Shown here in pieces: positions 45,301 to 54,085 of a DNA stretch of 64,000 nucleotides. Source of the DNA: Acanthopleura granulata (lineage: Eukaryota; Mollusca; Polyplacophora; Chitonida; Chitonidae); contig JABBOT010000001.1 of assembly GCA_016165875.1 (NCBI GenBank), forward strand, positions 12,212,540 to 12,276,539, in the 5' to 3' direction. The notes below the pieces were generated by a model that searched no databases, was not told where the DNA came from, and saw only the letters and a list, made by a program, of their open reading frames with translations. The translations under genes were made by a program, and so were the position numbers. The first letter of the stretch is position 1; each line of letters begins with the position of its first letter.

Positions 45301-47240
45301 ACATGTTACACTGACAGACAACTCAGAACATTTACGTTACAGCTTACAGACAGTTGATATCATCCAAGCTCTCTGATTGATCAGTCCGCCATAAGCTTAA
45401 AAGCATGATACTCCACACTTCAAACGAAGATAATTCAGCAATGAATTCATACAGTTTCAAACAGGCTTTTACATTCAAGAGAGAATTTAACAATCTTTTT
45501 ATTGAACAGTACCCCAGTGATGAGCTGTCTTTTACTTTCATTACAGACACGGTTGTGATTTTGTTCATTGTAAAGAAATAAACATGTTCTGATCCACCAG
45601 TATAGCGGCTACAGGCTATATGATTCGTACCTAGCCCTTGGGAAGACACATGGTTATTAAGGTATGTACACACTTCATACATGCGATATTTCAAATCTTT
45701 ACTTAAGTTATGATCTATATTCTATAAACCTTATGCAAGGGAAAATGTTCCAGGTAAGGAAAAAAATATCCTTTGTTTGTTTAAAAATGTTTTATAAACT
45801 ACCCAAAACTTTTTTGTCGGTTACAACGGGTTAAAGATTTGGAGTAAAATCAAGTATAGTTAAGCGTAGTTAAAAACTTCCAATACCCAAAGAAACCTCC
45901 AAAGCAAGACTTTTTATCAGAATAAAGAGTACTTGTAATAATTTTGTATCATTGTATTTTTGTATAATCAAGCTGGAAAAATTCTTTAAGGACATTTAAA
46001 ACGATTTTAATGAGAGTAAAACAATTTTTATCACGATGAAAATTATCGCCATCGTGACGGCTAAAATTTTCTCCACGCTGAAAACAACTCTTCCAATGTT
46101 CCCTTTTGGAGCGCCATACTGATAAATTCAGTATTAAATCTTTCCTAAGAAATATAGCAGACTTTAGGCACAAAAGGTATGGTCCATTTTTCGGGCTTTG
46201 CACGCTTTCACACAGAAAGCAAACCAAGAGGCAAGTATTACATGTGCTTCAACTACCTTTCCCAAGGCTTTCCCAACACTCACCCTCACTGCATCCAGTG
46301 ACTCTGCAATATTAGCCCCTGGAATAATTTCCAAGCCCACTACCAGTATTCATGGTACTGCGTTTTATCCTCACAGAAACTTTTCGCGACAAAAATAACA
46401 GTTAACTGATTCCACATCAGAGCGTCATGGCTCTCGGGCAAGCAAGTCAAGCGGAGCACGCGACAACCAGCATAAAAGTGTTAGCCATGCACAGCAGAAG
46501 AAACATTGAAGTGATTTTACCGTTTTCAGACTAACCTTAAACAAACAATGAACCGAAACGAGAATAAAAAAACTATAGCCTTTATTCAAATCCTTTTCTC
46601 ATTGTCTGAAGCATTGGAACCTAATGTGTGATATCTGCATGTGTACATTATATCTACCAGGAATTTGCCAAACTTAAGAATATTTCATACACATAATGGC
46701 GGTTGGTTTTATGGCTGGAGGAAATCCAGGTGCTCGGGATAAACCACAGACCTTTGGCAAGTGTGCCATACGGGTGGAAGACAAATGGTCTTCAACAAAC
46801 GTCAGACTGCGCAATCAATCATATTAGTGCCACTGACGGCTTGCTGTCACAAAGGACCCATTATACTCTAACCGAAGGGGTAATAGTTCGCGTGGAAAAA
46901 AAATAGTGTAAAGAGAAACCTTAGCACAAACAGGAAACACACTACAGCAGGTAAATCATGCAGCCACAACGAGGAATCCTAGCAGAAGGAGAAACCCCAA
47001 TACAAGCAGAAAAATTCCTAAAGGAGGAAACATTACAGCGATTCATGAGCGGCTAAAACAAATGCCCAAATATAAGTCTGATCTCTCACACCATAGAATA
47101 TCTACAGAAAATGTAAGAGCTAAAGAGTGAAACGCAAACAAAGTGCCCATATAAATCCATTGATTTCAAAGTGAACTGAAAAGTTTACTCACTTGGTCCA
47201 TTGGTTTAGTTGCCAGTTCTACGCCTTCGTATGGCTTCAT
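17009..47240 (-). CDS. ACCS: 1-aminocyclopropane-1-carboxylate synthase-like protein (15 exons)
   Basis: A fold-type I PLP enzyme of the animal ACC-synthase-like family; the physiological reaction in animals is unsettled. Exons on the - strand: 47240-47193, 45246-45193, 39199-39071, 37184-37125, 36982-36912, 36577-36508, 35756-35690, 29205-29108, 28384-28307, 22788-22688, 22577-22442, 21378-21237, 20777-20635, 18096-17940, 17532-17009. They sum to 1878 bp (625 codons plus stop) with every phase closing. Signatures: NLGTAENKLC (ACS box with Glu), VLINPNNPL, CDEIYAL, FSK|DFGLAGYR (PLP-Schiff-base Lys), GLFIWVDM, EPGWFRLVF (carboxylate-binding Arg). The catalytic core is complete, so the enzyme is probably active. 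Human ACCS is about 500 residues; the excess is a C-terminal tail. The first two exons and the exact 3' end are the weakest parts. Confidence 0.9.
17940..18096 (-). CDS. ACCS: ACCS-like exon 14
   Basis: HLGKKASFEEETELFEELIQ, NGVYCVPGKSMGCVEPGWFR and LVFTVTTEELTA. FEEE...EPGWFR matches human ACCS and carries the alpha-carboxylate-binding Arg. Donor cag|GTATAC. Confidence 0.93.
18430..19215. repeat. 43-bp minisatellite, about 18 copies
   Basis: Unit gggcttccattcctcgccat then gctcttcccagctctacctt and cgt, starting at 18672, 18715 and 18758 among others. It lies in the intron between exons 14 and 13. Long + strand ORFs here are repeat translations. Related copies recur at 19925-19980 and 20393-20535. 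Confidence 0.95.
20393..20535. repeat. Satellite cluster of the 43-bp family
   Basis: Three to four units gagcttccattc...tgttcttcccagctctg, separated from the main array by about 1.2 kb of unique sequence within the same intron. A single further unit sits at 19925-19980. Confidence 0.85.
20635..20777 (-). CDS. ACCS: ACCS-like exon 13
   Basis: WRENVYFPTNRQRMKAHL through HPYKGGLFIWVDMRK, the small-domain segment GFFIWVDLRK of human ACCS. Acceptor actgtttcag, donor aag|GTACAG. Confidence 0.93.
20905..21075. repeat. ~38-bp tandem repeat in ACCS-like intron 12
   Basis: gtcagtgaaaatcca recurs at 20912, 20949 and 20988, followed by a decayed copy with cctgaaaaggtaggt. Confidence 0.75.
21237..21378 (-). 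CDS. ACCS: ACCS-like exon 12
   Basis: Begins DFGLAGYRCGLAYTTNQD just after the PLP lysine and ends LRGLIMDR plus one base. Donor g|GTAACA. The Arg of GYR is the conserved PLP-phosphate contact. Confidence 0.93.
21708..21932. mobile_element. MITE in ACCS-like intron 11
   Basis: Left end gggctccaggatcacgaagt and right end aagcttcgtgatccaggggc are inverted repeats about 20 bp long; tagtcagact and agtctgact continue the pairing. About 225 bp, non-coding. Confidence 0.75.
22057..22294 (+). mobile_element. SINE copy in ACCS-like intron 11
   Basis: 5'-truncated head (ttagcaccccagcgcg), B-box-like ctgtgagttcaaatcc, body and (AATA)n tail all recognisable. Confidence 0.88.
22442..22577 (-). CDS. ACCS: ACCS-like exon 11 (DEIY and PLP Lys)
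   Basis: YELHVLCDEIYALS holds the Asp/Tyr pair that contacts PLP. The exon ends FIWGFSK, the Schiff-base lysine being the last codon before GTAGGA. Confidence 0.93.
22688..22788 (-). CDS. ACCS: ACCS-like exon 10 (NPNNP motif)
   Basis: GKRVRGIVLINPNNPLADVY then TEKQLRDILHFAA and split Arg. NPNNP carries the Asn that contacts the PLP ring. Donor cag|GTGCGT. Confidence 0.93.
22789..28306. other. ACCS-like intron 9 (5.5 kb)
   Basis: No exon recognised. Contains a (TA)n run at 23493-23511, the 60-bp repeat at 25960-26340, a T/G homopolymer near 27149-27171, and otherwise AT-rich unique sequence. Confidence 0.6.
25960..26340. repeat. Diverged ~60-bp tandem repeat
   Basis: About six copies built from tgtggaatcacaaggcgat, atatgccatacagta and tagaactgtagcctaa blocks, well decayed. 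Confidence 0.8.
28307..28384 (-). CDS. ACCS: ACCS-like exon 9
   Basis: LQPGDTAPFQLTAGKFEAAY then HRATKE, matching PFQLTVEKLEMALREA of human ACCS. Acceptor gatcttgcag, donor gag|GTCTGT. A long + strand ORF overlaps it and is antisense. Confidence 0.9.
28655..28900 (-). mobile_element. SINE copy in ACCS-like intron 8
   Basis: Reverse orientation: gcggccagcattatggtggg body and intact head ending tgaaccacagaggcccc. The 3' tail is decayed. Confidence 0.88.
29108..29205 (-). CDS. ACCS: ACCS-like exon 8
   Basis: DYFLSPVPFYPRISNN, then LGERGGIQIYKVPLTSQ. Corresponds to AFLIPTPYYGAI in human ACCS. Acceptor with a long T tract, donor cag|GTCAGG. Confidence 0.92.
30098..30334 (+). mobile_element. 5'-truncated SINE, part of a duplicated composite
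   Basis: Starts inside the head (agtaattacccaaaagcctc) and runs to aaataaatc. It is followed directly by a 160-bp unit that also follows the SINE at 48669-48931 in the opposite orientation. Confidence 0.88.
30335..30510 (+). repeat. Composite unit, inverted copy of 48498-48668
   Basis: gaggtgattatgatac through gcctatcgatatgg is the reverse complement of 48498-48668 with few changes. No known family recognised. Confidence 0.85.
30511..30660 (+). mobile_element. 3' half of a SINE
   Basis: Begins mid-element at aggtgggaaggtccgcc and ends in aataaataaattaata. It joins the composite unit without a gap. Confidence 0.85.
30836..31556. repeat. 39-bp minisatellite, about 18 copies
   Basis: Unit actgatcaatgacattctgg plus ctaacgtaacactgagcac. 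tgatcaatga starts at 31142, 31181 and 31220. Because 39 is divisible by 3, several frames on both strands stay open, giving 13-residue peptide repeats such as VTLSTLINDIMSN. It lies in ACCS-like intron 7, and I see no promoter or splice context for a gene. Confidence 0.95.
31560..35689. other. Rest of ACCS-like intron 7
   Basis: No exon recognised. Holds a T-rich run near 33072-33104, a (GATT)n microsatellite at 33881-33922, and a small two-copy repeat (gggttgtgcgcttgcatggc) at 35472-35530. Confidence 0.6.
33881..33922. repeat. (GATT)n microsatellite
   Basis: About ten uninterrupted gatt units. Confidence 0.95.
35690..35756 (-). CDS. ACCS: ACCS-like exon 7
   Basis: IITACGCGGILDMLGFALGD, the glycine-rich PLP phosphate-side segment before the large-domain helix. 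Donor gacg|GTAAGA with a split Asp codon. Confidence 0.92.
36508..36577 (-). CDS. ACCS: ACCS-like exon 6
   Basis: FRTALKIFIEEKFHPSKP then LYAEN, aligning to REEVAKFLSFYCKSP of human ACCS. Acceptor atgtccacag, donor aat|GTAAGT. Confidence 0.9.
36912..36982 (-). CDS. ACCS: ACCS-like exon 5
   Basis: LSSPEISRSEGFMNYYFTHY then GDI and a split Ser. Aligns to the LLQYADWRGH region of human ACCS. Donor cag|GTATG. Confidence 0.9.
37125..37184 (-). CDS. ACCS: ACCS-like exon 4 (ACS box)
   Basis: GVVNLGTAENKLCEDLLVEK: the LGxAEN motif with the substrate-facing Glu of ACC synthases. Acceptor tgttgcacag, donor aag|GTATGT. Confidence 0.92.
37395..37650. repeat. 34-bp minisatellite in ACCS-like intron 3
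   Basis: gacaagtgcacacagtcagg then ggtacacgagtaat, about seven copies, the last ones degenerate. Confidence 0.93.
38385..38796. repeat. ~29-bp repeat with an inverted end copy
   Basis: Units acatttcccctatggacaat plus cccctaag run to about 38750. The final copy at 38766-38796 (ggaaatgtccttggggagat) is in the opposite orientation, so the ends can pair. Confidence 0.85.
38797..39100. repeat. 42-bp array made from exon 3 end plus splice donor
   Basis: CACTCACC (donor GTGAGTG on the - strand) occurs at 38813, 38855, 38897, 38938, 38980 (one change), 39022 and 39064. The last is the real exon-3 donor. Each unit also carries cagcaaagacgtcaacccac, i.e. the coding end of exon 3. Confidence 0.93.
39071..39199 (-). 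CDS. ACCS: ACCS-like exon 3
   Basis: Acceptor ctgctttcag, donor cag|GTGAGTG. Encodes RVETAHEALSSRRSRR then PSFLFKWLDHAASNPFSKD and ANPQ, the segment before the ACS box. Its last 30 bases and donor are repeated seven times downstream in a 42-bp array. Confidence 0.85.
40145..40225. repeat. (ATT)n-(GTT)n compound microsatellite
   Basis: Seven att units run into about twenty gtt units with two ttttt interruptions. Confidence 0.95.
40600..40860 (+). pseudogene. Non-LTR reverse transcriptase fragment
   Basis: ILDPLLFII, then after a frameshift YINDIKSSDL and LLLADDTSA, match the RT core (GPLLFxIYINDL...FADDT). DNITMLRDTMS and LNEWLVS continue the usual downstream motif. A stop and frameshift make it dead. 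It lies in ACCS-like intron 2. Confidence 0.85.
41112..41140. repeat. (TA)n(CA)n microsatellite
   Basis: atatatatatac followed by about ten ac units. Confidence 0.9.
41502..41767 (-). mobile_element. Full-length SINE with 9-bp target duplication
   Basis: ctcaggatt flanks it at 41493-41501 and 41768-41776. Complete head (ttcggccacggaagccccc on the + strand) and tail. Confidence 0.92.
42345..42524 (-). mobile_element. SINE with expanded (TTTA)n tail, head lost
   Basis: The tail is an expanded ttta run of about 60 bp. The body ends at gctggcagacc, so the tRNA-like head is missing. Confidence 0.88.
42815..44165. repeat. 59-bp satellite, about 20 copies
   Basis: Unit gtgaggcggacagtggctct then gccccgagttactacccgta and tagtctgacagcatgtgac; starts at 43741, 43800 and 43859 (59 bp). 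The 43.7-44.1 kb copies are nearly identical and the left part is more decayed. It fills part of ACCS-like intron 2. Confidence 0.95.
44733..45079. mobile_element. Putative MITE with GGGAGTTTCGAGTTCGAACTC ends
   Basis: Left ggagtttcgagttcgaactc and right gagttcgaactcgaaactt are inverted repeats of about 25 bp, 345 bp apart in total. The ends contain the palindrome gagttcgaactc. No coding. Target duplication is unclear. Confidence 0.65.
45193..45246 (-). CDS. ACCS: ACCS-like exon 2 (proposed)
   Basis: Reads YMGEQLYKVFPDHRVVAG, 18 codons, ending ggg|GTAAGT. Acceptor taacaag has a weak pyrimidine tract. Phase 0 at both ends fits its neighbours. Not within the conserved core, hence moderate confidence. 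Confidence 0.5.
46660..46870 (-). repeat. Possible old SINE-related repeat
   Basis: Only the 3' part aligns loosely (ttaagaatatttcatacaca, tggctggaggaaatccaggt). The remainder does not match the other copies. Confidence 0.35.
47193..47240 (-). CDS. ACCS: ACCS-like exon 1 (proposed start)
   Basis: ATG at 47240 reads MKPYEGVELATKPMDQ and ends in CAA|GTGAGT, phase 0. The frame stays open upstream for 20 codons to a TGA, so an upstream exon joining here is possible. Start chosen as the first ATG in that open stretch. Confidence 0.5.
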
Positions 47241-48109
47241 GTTTGGATGGTGGTTTATGGAATTCTCGATGTCGCGCGGAGATTTGGAGCAGGCTGGAGC
47301 TCACGCCTAGATGGACATATACAGCGATCTGTGTTGATTTCACAGCACCGTCTTAAGGGCGGCACTTATATAGCCTTGCTTGTTTACGCCACGTGACCAC
47401 GGGTACAAACTGAAGAGAAGACGCGTGGATCAGGAGCCTATGAGAGCCAGCGTTGGCCAGTAACGTTAATGGAATATAGTACATGCGTTTAGGAGTTGTA
47501 GGAGAGCTTGGCCATTGAGAAGAGTAGACTTGCAACCCTGGTGCACATGGCTGTATACTGTGTGATGAAGGCTCCCTCAGAGCTAACACCTAGCCTACAG
47601 TTGCTTGAGTAACAGACCTCACAGATTTGTGGAAATTCATCCTTTCCTCGCAAAAAGTTAATACCATATAGTGTCACTAAGTCAACATGTGCACCCGTGT
47701 CCATTCCTTAGCTACGTAGTGCGCATGTGTGGACACTATCCGCTGTTACTACCTTTTTTGGTCAATAATCTGACAGTCAAAAAGACACAAAAATGTTGCG
47801 TTTTAAGCCCTCTGAGGCATGCATATTTATTTGCCAAGTATCTGCAGTTTGGATAAAGCATGTGGTAAGCTTTCGCGCTTAGAAATGCCGAACCATGCAT
47901 GCACTGTGTCATACATTCAGTGCTCTCAAAGACCACGGTAAGCCAAGCATGAGCAGATACCCGTATCACACTTGTTGAGTTTATTCTGAAACTAGCAAAG
48001 AGGAGAAATAAACATAAAGGTATACATTAAAAACTGAGAGTTTAAGGATTGTAGCGTATAATGAACTGTTTGTCAAGAGTCATATATGGAAAAAAAAGTC
48101 CTTTTCTTT

Positions 48110-48435
48110 TACTGCACGGGATTTAACGTCGCTTGCCACATTATGTCTTTGTTTATGTCACGCCCGTGTTTCCTTGTAGCAGGAGGCCGGATTAAGTGCC
48201 GACATACTTATAGCGCTGCCTCACTGTAATGCCATGCCAGACACTGAGCTACACCCAGTCACATTATACTGACATCGAGCCGACCATTACTTGGCCTATT
48301 GCTCTTATACTGAGTGCCAGGCGAGGTAGAACCTGTATTATAGATGTTAAATTCTTAGCTATGGCTCGATTTTGTACTGAACCCCGGGTCTCCAGCTTAC
48401 TAGGCTGTCGCTCTCTTCACTTCGCCACCGCAGTC
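48110..48435 (-). mobile_element. Second tRNA-derived SINE family, decayed
   Basis: On the - strand a tRNA-like head (ggagacccggggttcagtac, B-box-like) is followed by a body with gctcaatataag-type AT blocks. It is unrelated in sequence to the main SINE family here. I infer the class from structure only. Confidence 0.5.
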
Positions 48436-48497
48436 GGTTATCTATAAGTGCAACAGTCACAAATGGGACGCAGTGCTGATTAGAGCTAGACATTAGA

Positions 48498-48668
48498 ACT
48501 AACCATATCGATAGGCTCTGGTCGAACATGGAATGTCCAGAAAAAACGCCAGATGTATTGCATTATGGACCCAGCGTCTATCATATTAATGACACAAAAC
48601 CACCAACAGTGTGCCTACCCTCCCCCAACGATCTACTTTGTCAATCCCAAAGTATCATAATCACCTCA
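48498..48668 (-). repeat. Composite unit next to SINE (inverted partner of 30335-30510)
   Basis: Reverse complement of 30335-30510, ending at the 13-bp target site of the adjacent SINE. Confidence 0.85.
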
Positions 48669-48931
48669 ATCTAACTTATTTGATAGATGTTTTACTCCGT
48701 ACTCAAGAATATTTCACTTATACGACAGCAGCCAAAAATATGGTGGGAGGGTACTGGGCAGAGCCCTGGGGAAACCCACGACCATCCGCAGGCTGCTGAC
48801 AGACCTTCCCACGCAGGGCCGGAGAGGAAGCCAGGATGAGCTGGACTTGAATTCACAGCGACCGTATTGATGGGAAGCTTCTGGGCCATTATGCTGCCCT
48901 AGCGCGGTAACCAACTGAACCACGGAGGCCC
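48669..48931 (-). mobile_element. Full-length SINE with 13-bp target duplication
   Basis: tcataatcacctc at 48656-48668 and 48932-48944 flank a complete element. This marks the composite locus at 48.5-48.9 kb as the site of the original insertion. Confidence 0.93.
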
Positions 48932-49424
48932 TCATAATCACCTCTAGTCTGACTCCCCATAATATGGCTGTAATAATTTTGTGGTATGCCACAATCAGTC
49001 ATTTTATCTGTAGGAATATGATGCGCTTTGTATCGAAAACTATTTTTTTAAATGGAAAAAAAAGCCAGTTCAAGAGAAAACCTTCAAGATTATCGTCTAG
49101 AAGGTCGTGTGGAACTTATATTTCTTCATGACTCATTTTCATACACTCAAAGACGATTTAAAACTGAACTTTCCATTCGTCAAAAACGTCGACGAAGACG
49201 TTTGCAGAGCCCTCCGTCCATGGTAGCATCGGGTGACCATGTTAACGTCATGCTACACTGCGAATCGAGGTGCGATACTGCGAATAAACGACGCTGCGAG
49301 GTTGAAATATCCCCATTGTATCATCGCTTCGCAACATCGTGCCCTGATACTGTTCTATACTAACAATGCCATACCCTCCTCCCCCCAAATAAAAAAAGAA
49401 AAACTCGCAAACCACCCCGATCTT

Positions 49425-50012
49425 GCCCAGACTGAACATAGGACTACAAATCGTCTCCATGCCACACTGAACAAACAAGGAGTGTGTATGCCTGCTCGAA
49501 TATACACTGGTAAACAGTGTTTCTGTGAGGCCCAACATACAAGTAGCCATCTACGGCACACTGAACACACAAGCAGTGTTCATATCAAACGGTTGCTCAA
49601 CATCTTAGCATTGTACACGCCAGAGGGGACATAACAAGCAGTTCCCAAGCCCAAACAGAACATACATGAAATGTCCAGGACACACTAAATATACAAGCAG
49701 TGTCCACGCCAGACTGAAAACCCAAGCAATTCCTGTGCCCAGACTCAACACACAAGCAGTTCCCATGCCCAGATTGAACATACAGGCAGATCCCATACTA
49801 AAACTTAACATTCAAGATGTTCCTATGTTCAAACGGGACATACAAGCACTTTCCATGCCAGACCGAACATACAAGCATGCACAGACAGAAGATAAGCATT
49901 GTTCATGCCCAAGCAAACATTCAAGCAGTGTTCATGCCCTGACAGAAGATAAGCATTGTTCATGCCCAGACAAAATATAAGCATTGTCCATGCCCAAACA
50001 GAACATACTTGC
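49425..50012. repeat. ~31-bp diverged minisatellite
   Basis: Repeated caagcagttcccatgcccag and actgaacatacaa blocks, at least 15 degenerate copies, upstream of the ACCS-like start. Confidence 0.85.
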
Positions 50013-51100
50013 AGTTATTGCAGAATAACTTAGACCAAGTTGCATGTATAAGAATTTCTATGTATGTACTTAATGGCTCTTGCTTGTTTCGACGATAAAA
50101 TCCAAAACTATAGGTTCCCGTGCACGTTGCTAGTATTCGAATACAAGAAAGCGGTTTTTATCCATTTTTGATCATTTTTGCCCTTGAGTTTTTGAATTTA
50201 GAAGATTATTATACACTTTGCAGCGGCTAAATGTCGAAGGTAACAATGTTAAGTGAGAATGGACGTCATTTCACCTCAGCTAAATATATTGCCAGGACTT
50301 TGTACTGGTTCATTGTAACCGCATCAAAATTATTAGTAGTATTTTTTCGGGATTTATAATATCTACTTTGCATGCCACTTATCATGTAGGAATGTTTGTT
50401 GAGTCCTGGTCGCCGAGTACAGCGGTTATCTATACAGCCAAACAGTATCGGATAAACAAATATGTAGGGCAGATTTCGAACACACCTTAACCTTATAGAT
50501 AATGTGATATAGTTTTTGATTTTCTAATACGCTTATATGATAACAAATGTGTACAGTGGTGTTAATTATACACAGTGCGGGTCAGGCTCCTTGACCTCCA
50601 CTCTCACACCCTTATACATATAATGTACAAGCACCAGGTCCCAAGGTTTAATTAGAATCTGGGTCACCTTGTTCGTGTATAGCGTGAGACAACAGCTCAG
50701 GAATGGTTTCGGCAGGCTGAATCTCAGTATAGTCCATTACTTATACAAATCTAGTTCATAAAGTGTCCTCCGTGTTTTTTCGCCGTATCCATTGGTTTTC
50801 ACTAAAACATTATTCATTTCAATTGGATATAATCCCGTAGAGGTATTTACGAACAGTTCACTTCCTACATACAGAACGGCATTCAGATTTCTGTTCAGAG
50901 TTTTGTTCGATGTATTATTTTTGTCAGTGGCACATTTAATGTATTGGTGATGTATATTTATTTGATAAGTTTTCCCCTATGTCCATTCGGTGTTTATAGT
51001 GTATAACATTAAGGATTTAGATTCCTATTTTATACGACATGCAATGATATGGAATATTAATGGAGGTAACAGTAAAGATGTAACTTGCAGAGTGCTGTAG
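50013..51100. other. Intergenic, nothing recognised
   Basis: AT-rich unique sequence between two arrays, upstream of the ACCS-like gene. I see no exon, RNA gene or convincing promoter element. Confidence 0.45.
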
Positions 51101-51104
51101 CGTG

Positions 51105-51470
51105 GATATTCTCTTCAGGGGGAAACCGGTAAAATTCCGAGCAGCTATAGGGACCAGTGGGGAAATCCCAAGCAGGAGTAACCGAGAATATCCCATGTGA
51201 GAATATCCCATGCAAGGGAAAGTAGGAATATTCCGTTCAGGGGAAGATGGAAATATCATTTGCAAGGGGGCCAGGAAATTTCACTGCACGCAGGGAAACA
51301 GGAAATATCGTAGAATGCCGGGTTAGGTGTTCTGTACAAGGAAACCGAGTGAAGCTCTCTTGCAGGGGAAACCGGAAAGATTTCCTGCAGGAAAAATCGG
51401 GAAGAACTCATACAGGAGACTGAATTAAGACGGGATAGACCTTATTCAGGGGAAACCGGTAAAATATGTT
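51105..51470. repeat. ~30-bp diverged repeat
   Basis: Blocks of ggggaaaccggtaaaat, gggaatatcccatgca and related variants. ggggaaaccgg occurs at the start, middle and end. Confidence 0.75.
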
Positions 51471-51479
51471 GTAAAAGAA

Positions 51480-53700
51480 CCCACCACCCGGATAAACATC
51501 GTCAAACTGATCATCACCATTTTGTGTTATGCAGTACGTTATTAACCCATAGCTATTGTAAAGTTTCGGAGATCTCCTGATATAGCGGAGGTGATACATG
51601 TAGCACACATTTGGTATGCCCTCACCCAAGACGGTTCGACAACACATGCAATGTTTCTATACACAAAGAATTTAATTCCGCACCTCCTGGTTTTCACTGT
51701 GGCGATTTTGTACATATGCAATTAATGTTCTTCTGAATCAAAAAAGTGTAAAATGTGATTTGTTGTGAACCGTGTGACCCTTTGACTAATGAAAAACGAC
51801 AAAATGATTGGAATTCATGTGTTTTAATGATAACACACATGTATTTCTATCATTACTGGCTTTGATGTGAAACAATGGCTTTACAGGTGTGGTTCTGGAG
51901 TGAGCAGTGTTGAAGCAGCGGTTGAAATTACTCAATGAAAACGTCATTTGGTATCTCGTGAAGTGTTATACGTCAGTATCGGGTGTATCCGCCGAATGCG
52001 TGGATGACAACCTGAACCCTTGTCGTCATACCACCTGTATGGTATGCTTTTCCTTGATAGAAGTGACAAGACACCAGATTAAGCGGTTTTCCGGGCATTA
52101 TGACGTCCATGTTTCTCTCCATTCTCAAAACTGACAGTCTCGACGACAAAGGCAAAGAAGGTGAAAACAAAAGTAGTACTATATACTATATCGTGTCACA
52201 TTTATAATAGGCCTAAATCTGTGAACGGTTGTCATGTTTCTTCGTTTTGTTTTAGCTTGAACTTTAACTACGGGCCCACTAATTGTAGCAGTCTGAGCCC
52301 ATATTTAGTTATCATGGTACTGCTTCACTGGTGCAGAATTAATGACCACACATGCATTGAACCCCTGTGGTATTTCGCGTGTATAAATGAGTAATTCTGA
52401 CTGGAATTTATTGCTTTCCAATGATCATATATACCTTCCGAATACAACGTAAACCTAGTAGGCCTAACGAAGACTAATTTGTATCTGATAGTTATAGACC
52501 AACTGCGATATACCTGCACAAAAACACTGCCTTGACAGCTCATTCAAAACAATCAAAATTGAATTTAAACCAATCTTTACATGTATGTAGCCCAACTCAC
52601 GACTATAAACGTATATATAAGTTTCTAATCGCTCTCTTGGTTTTGCACCCTTCTTGTCAGCAGACCACAGTACGCCTGAACCAGACGTTCTGTCAGCTGG
52701 CACCATTCCATTTGTCGACAAGAAAGCTTCAAGAATTTGGAAATCTAACCCGAATTGCTACGTTACATGGAGTCTCCTAATTGAAATAATGAGTTGTTCG
52801 TTATCATTATACAGCCGTTTGCACGATAAAATTACCAAAAGTTACCAAAGCACTGAATTTACCAGAGTTAAAGCGCAAGAAGTTGTTGATTGTCATATTG
52901 ACGGAAGTTGGTGTTCTTTCATACACGAATTCCCGATAATCACAACCAGTAATCATGATGTCAATTGCACCCATTCCTGTGGGAGTCAAACCAATTCACC
53001 TATTTTCTATAACTGACTGATATCGTTTTGCAAATTAAGAATTCTGTAGAAAGTCACATCACTTTCTCGACTTACATATTCCTATATATACCATATCAGT
53101 AATCTTTAAATCTGTTGGCATCGCAGGAGTGAAAAATTATTGAATTAAACACAAGTTAAATAAATGTTTAGGGTTTAGACACACTGTACAGGCCCATTAT
53201 CATAGAATTCCCAGATAACATTGAAAATTACATGTTTAAGATGAATTTTATCGAAGCGTACACAACATAGGCAATCATCATTTCTAAAATTATTCGCAGG
53301 ATAAAGAAGAGACACTCCAAAGTTATTCCTGGCTATAACCTACAGATGTATATGCAGGAACGCATCTTCTAGTATTTCACATATGGCTTTCATTCATAAA
53401 AAAAATGTTTTCTTAAATCCTGACAAGCCAGTATATGTTGGCATTTGATGTTCACCTTTTGTTTCGTGCCTGTTTCGTGGACATCATCTATCTCCACGAC
53501 TGAATTTAAAAGTGTGGCACACTGCCAGAATTTGGCCTGCCTTTCAACGTTTTTCTTCTGCAGAGCATGTGTGTCAAGACTGGCTTCTAAGACTGTATTC
53601 CCGTCCATCTTTCCTTGCAAGTGTGTATATGGTGTTTTCTCTCCTGGGGCGTTATTCATATTTCCGTCCACTCGCTCTCTACGTGGGAACTAGCCAACCC
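51480..53700. other. Intergenic between ACCS-like and CRK
   Basis: Two ORFs have exon-like composition but no recognised domain: + strand 52654-53016, just after an acceptor-like cttcttgtcag, and - strand 53671-53390. Neither has enough support to call. Confidence 0.4.
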
Positions 53701-53714
53701 TTATCTTTTCAGAG

Positions 53715-54085
53715 ATAGCAAACTGCCAAGTCGACCAGTGGCATCTTGTCGCGTGGAAGACAAAAAATTGCAAAATCCGCCAATGGCCTCCTGTTTCCAG
53801 GAACAGACAGCAAATTGCCAGGCCCGCCAATGGCCTCTTGTCGCGTGAAAGAGTCAACAAATTGCCAAATCCGGTCAGTGGCATCCAGATGCATGGAACA
53901 GAGAGCAATTTGCCCAGCCGACCAGAGGAGTCTTGTCAACTAGAAGAGACAGCAAATTGCCAAGCCGGCCTACGGCCTCACGTCACCTTGTAACAAATTG
54001 CTATCTCCAGGTAGCGGCCCCTTGACTTGGAAGAGACAACAAATTGCCATGTCCGCCCGGTGGAATCTTGTCAAATGAAATGGAC
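53715..54085. repeat. 46-bp minisatellite, about 8 copies
   Basis: agcaaattgccaagtccgcc then agtggcatcttgtcgcgtgg; starts near 53719, 53765, 53811 and 53858. Confidence 0.9.

Noticed and set aside
47193..47396. + strand 67-codon ORF
   Set aside because: Antisense to proposed ACCS-like exon 1 and its upstream region.
52654..53016. + strand 120-codon ORF after an acceptor-like site
   Set aside because: Second half has intron-like composition and there is no neighbouring exon or domain.
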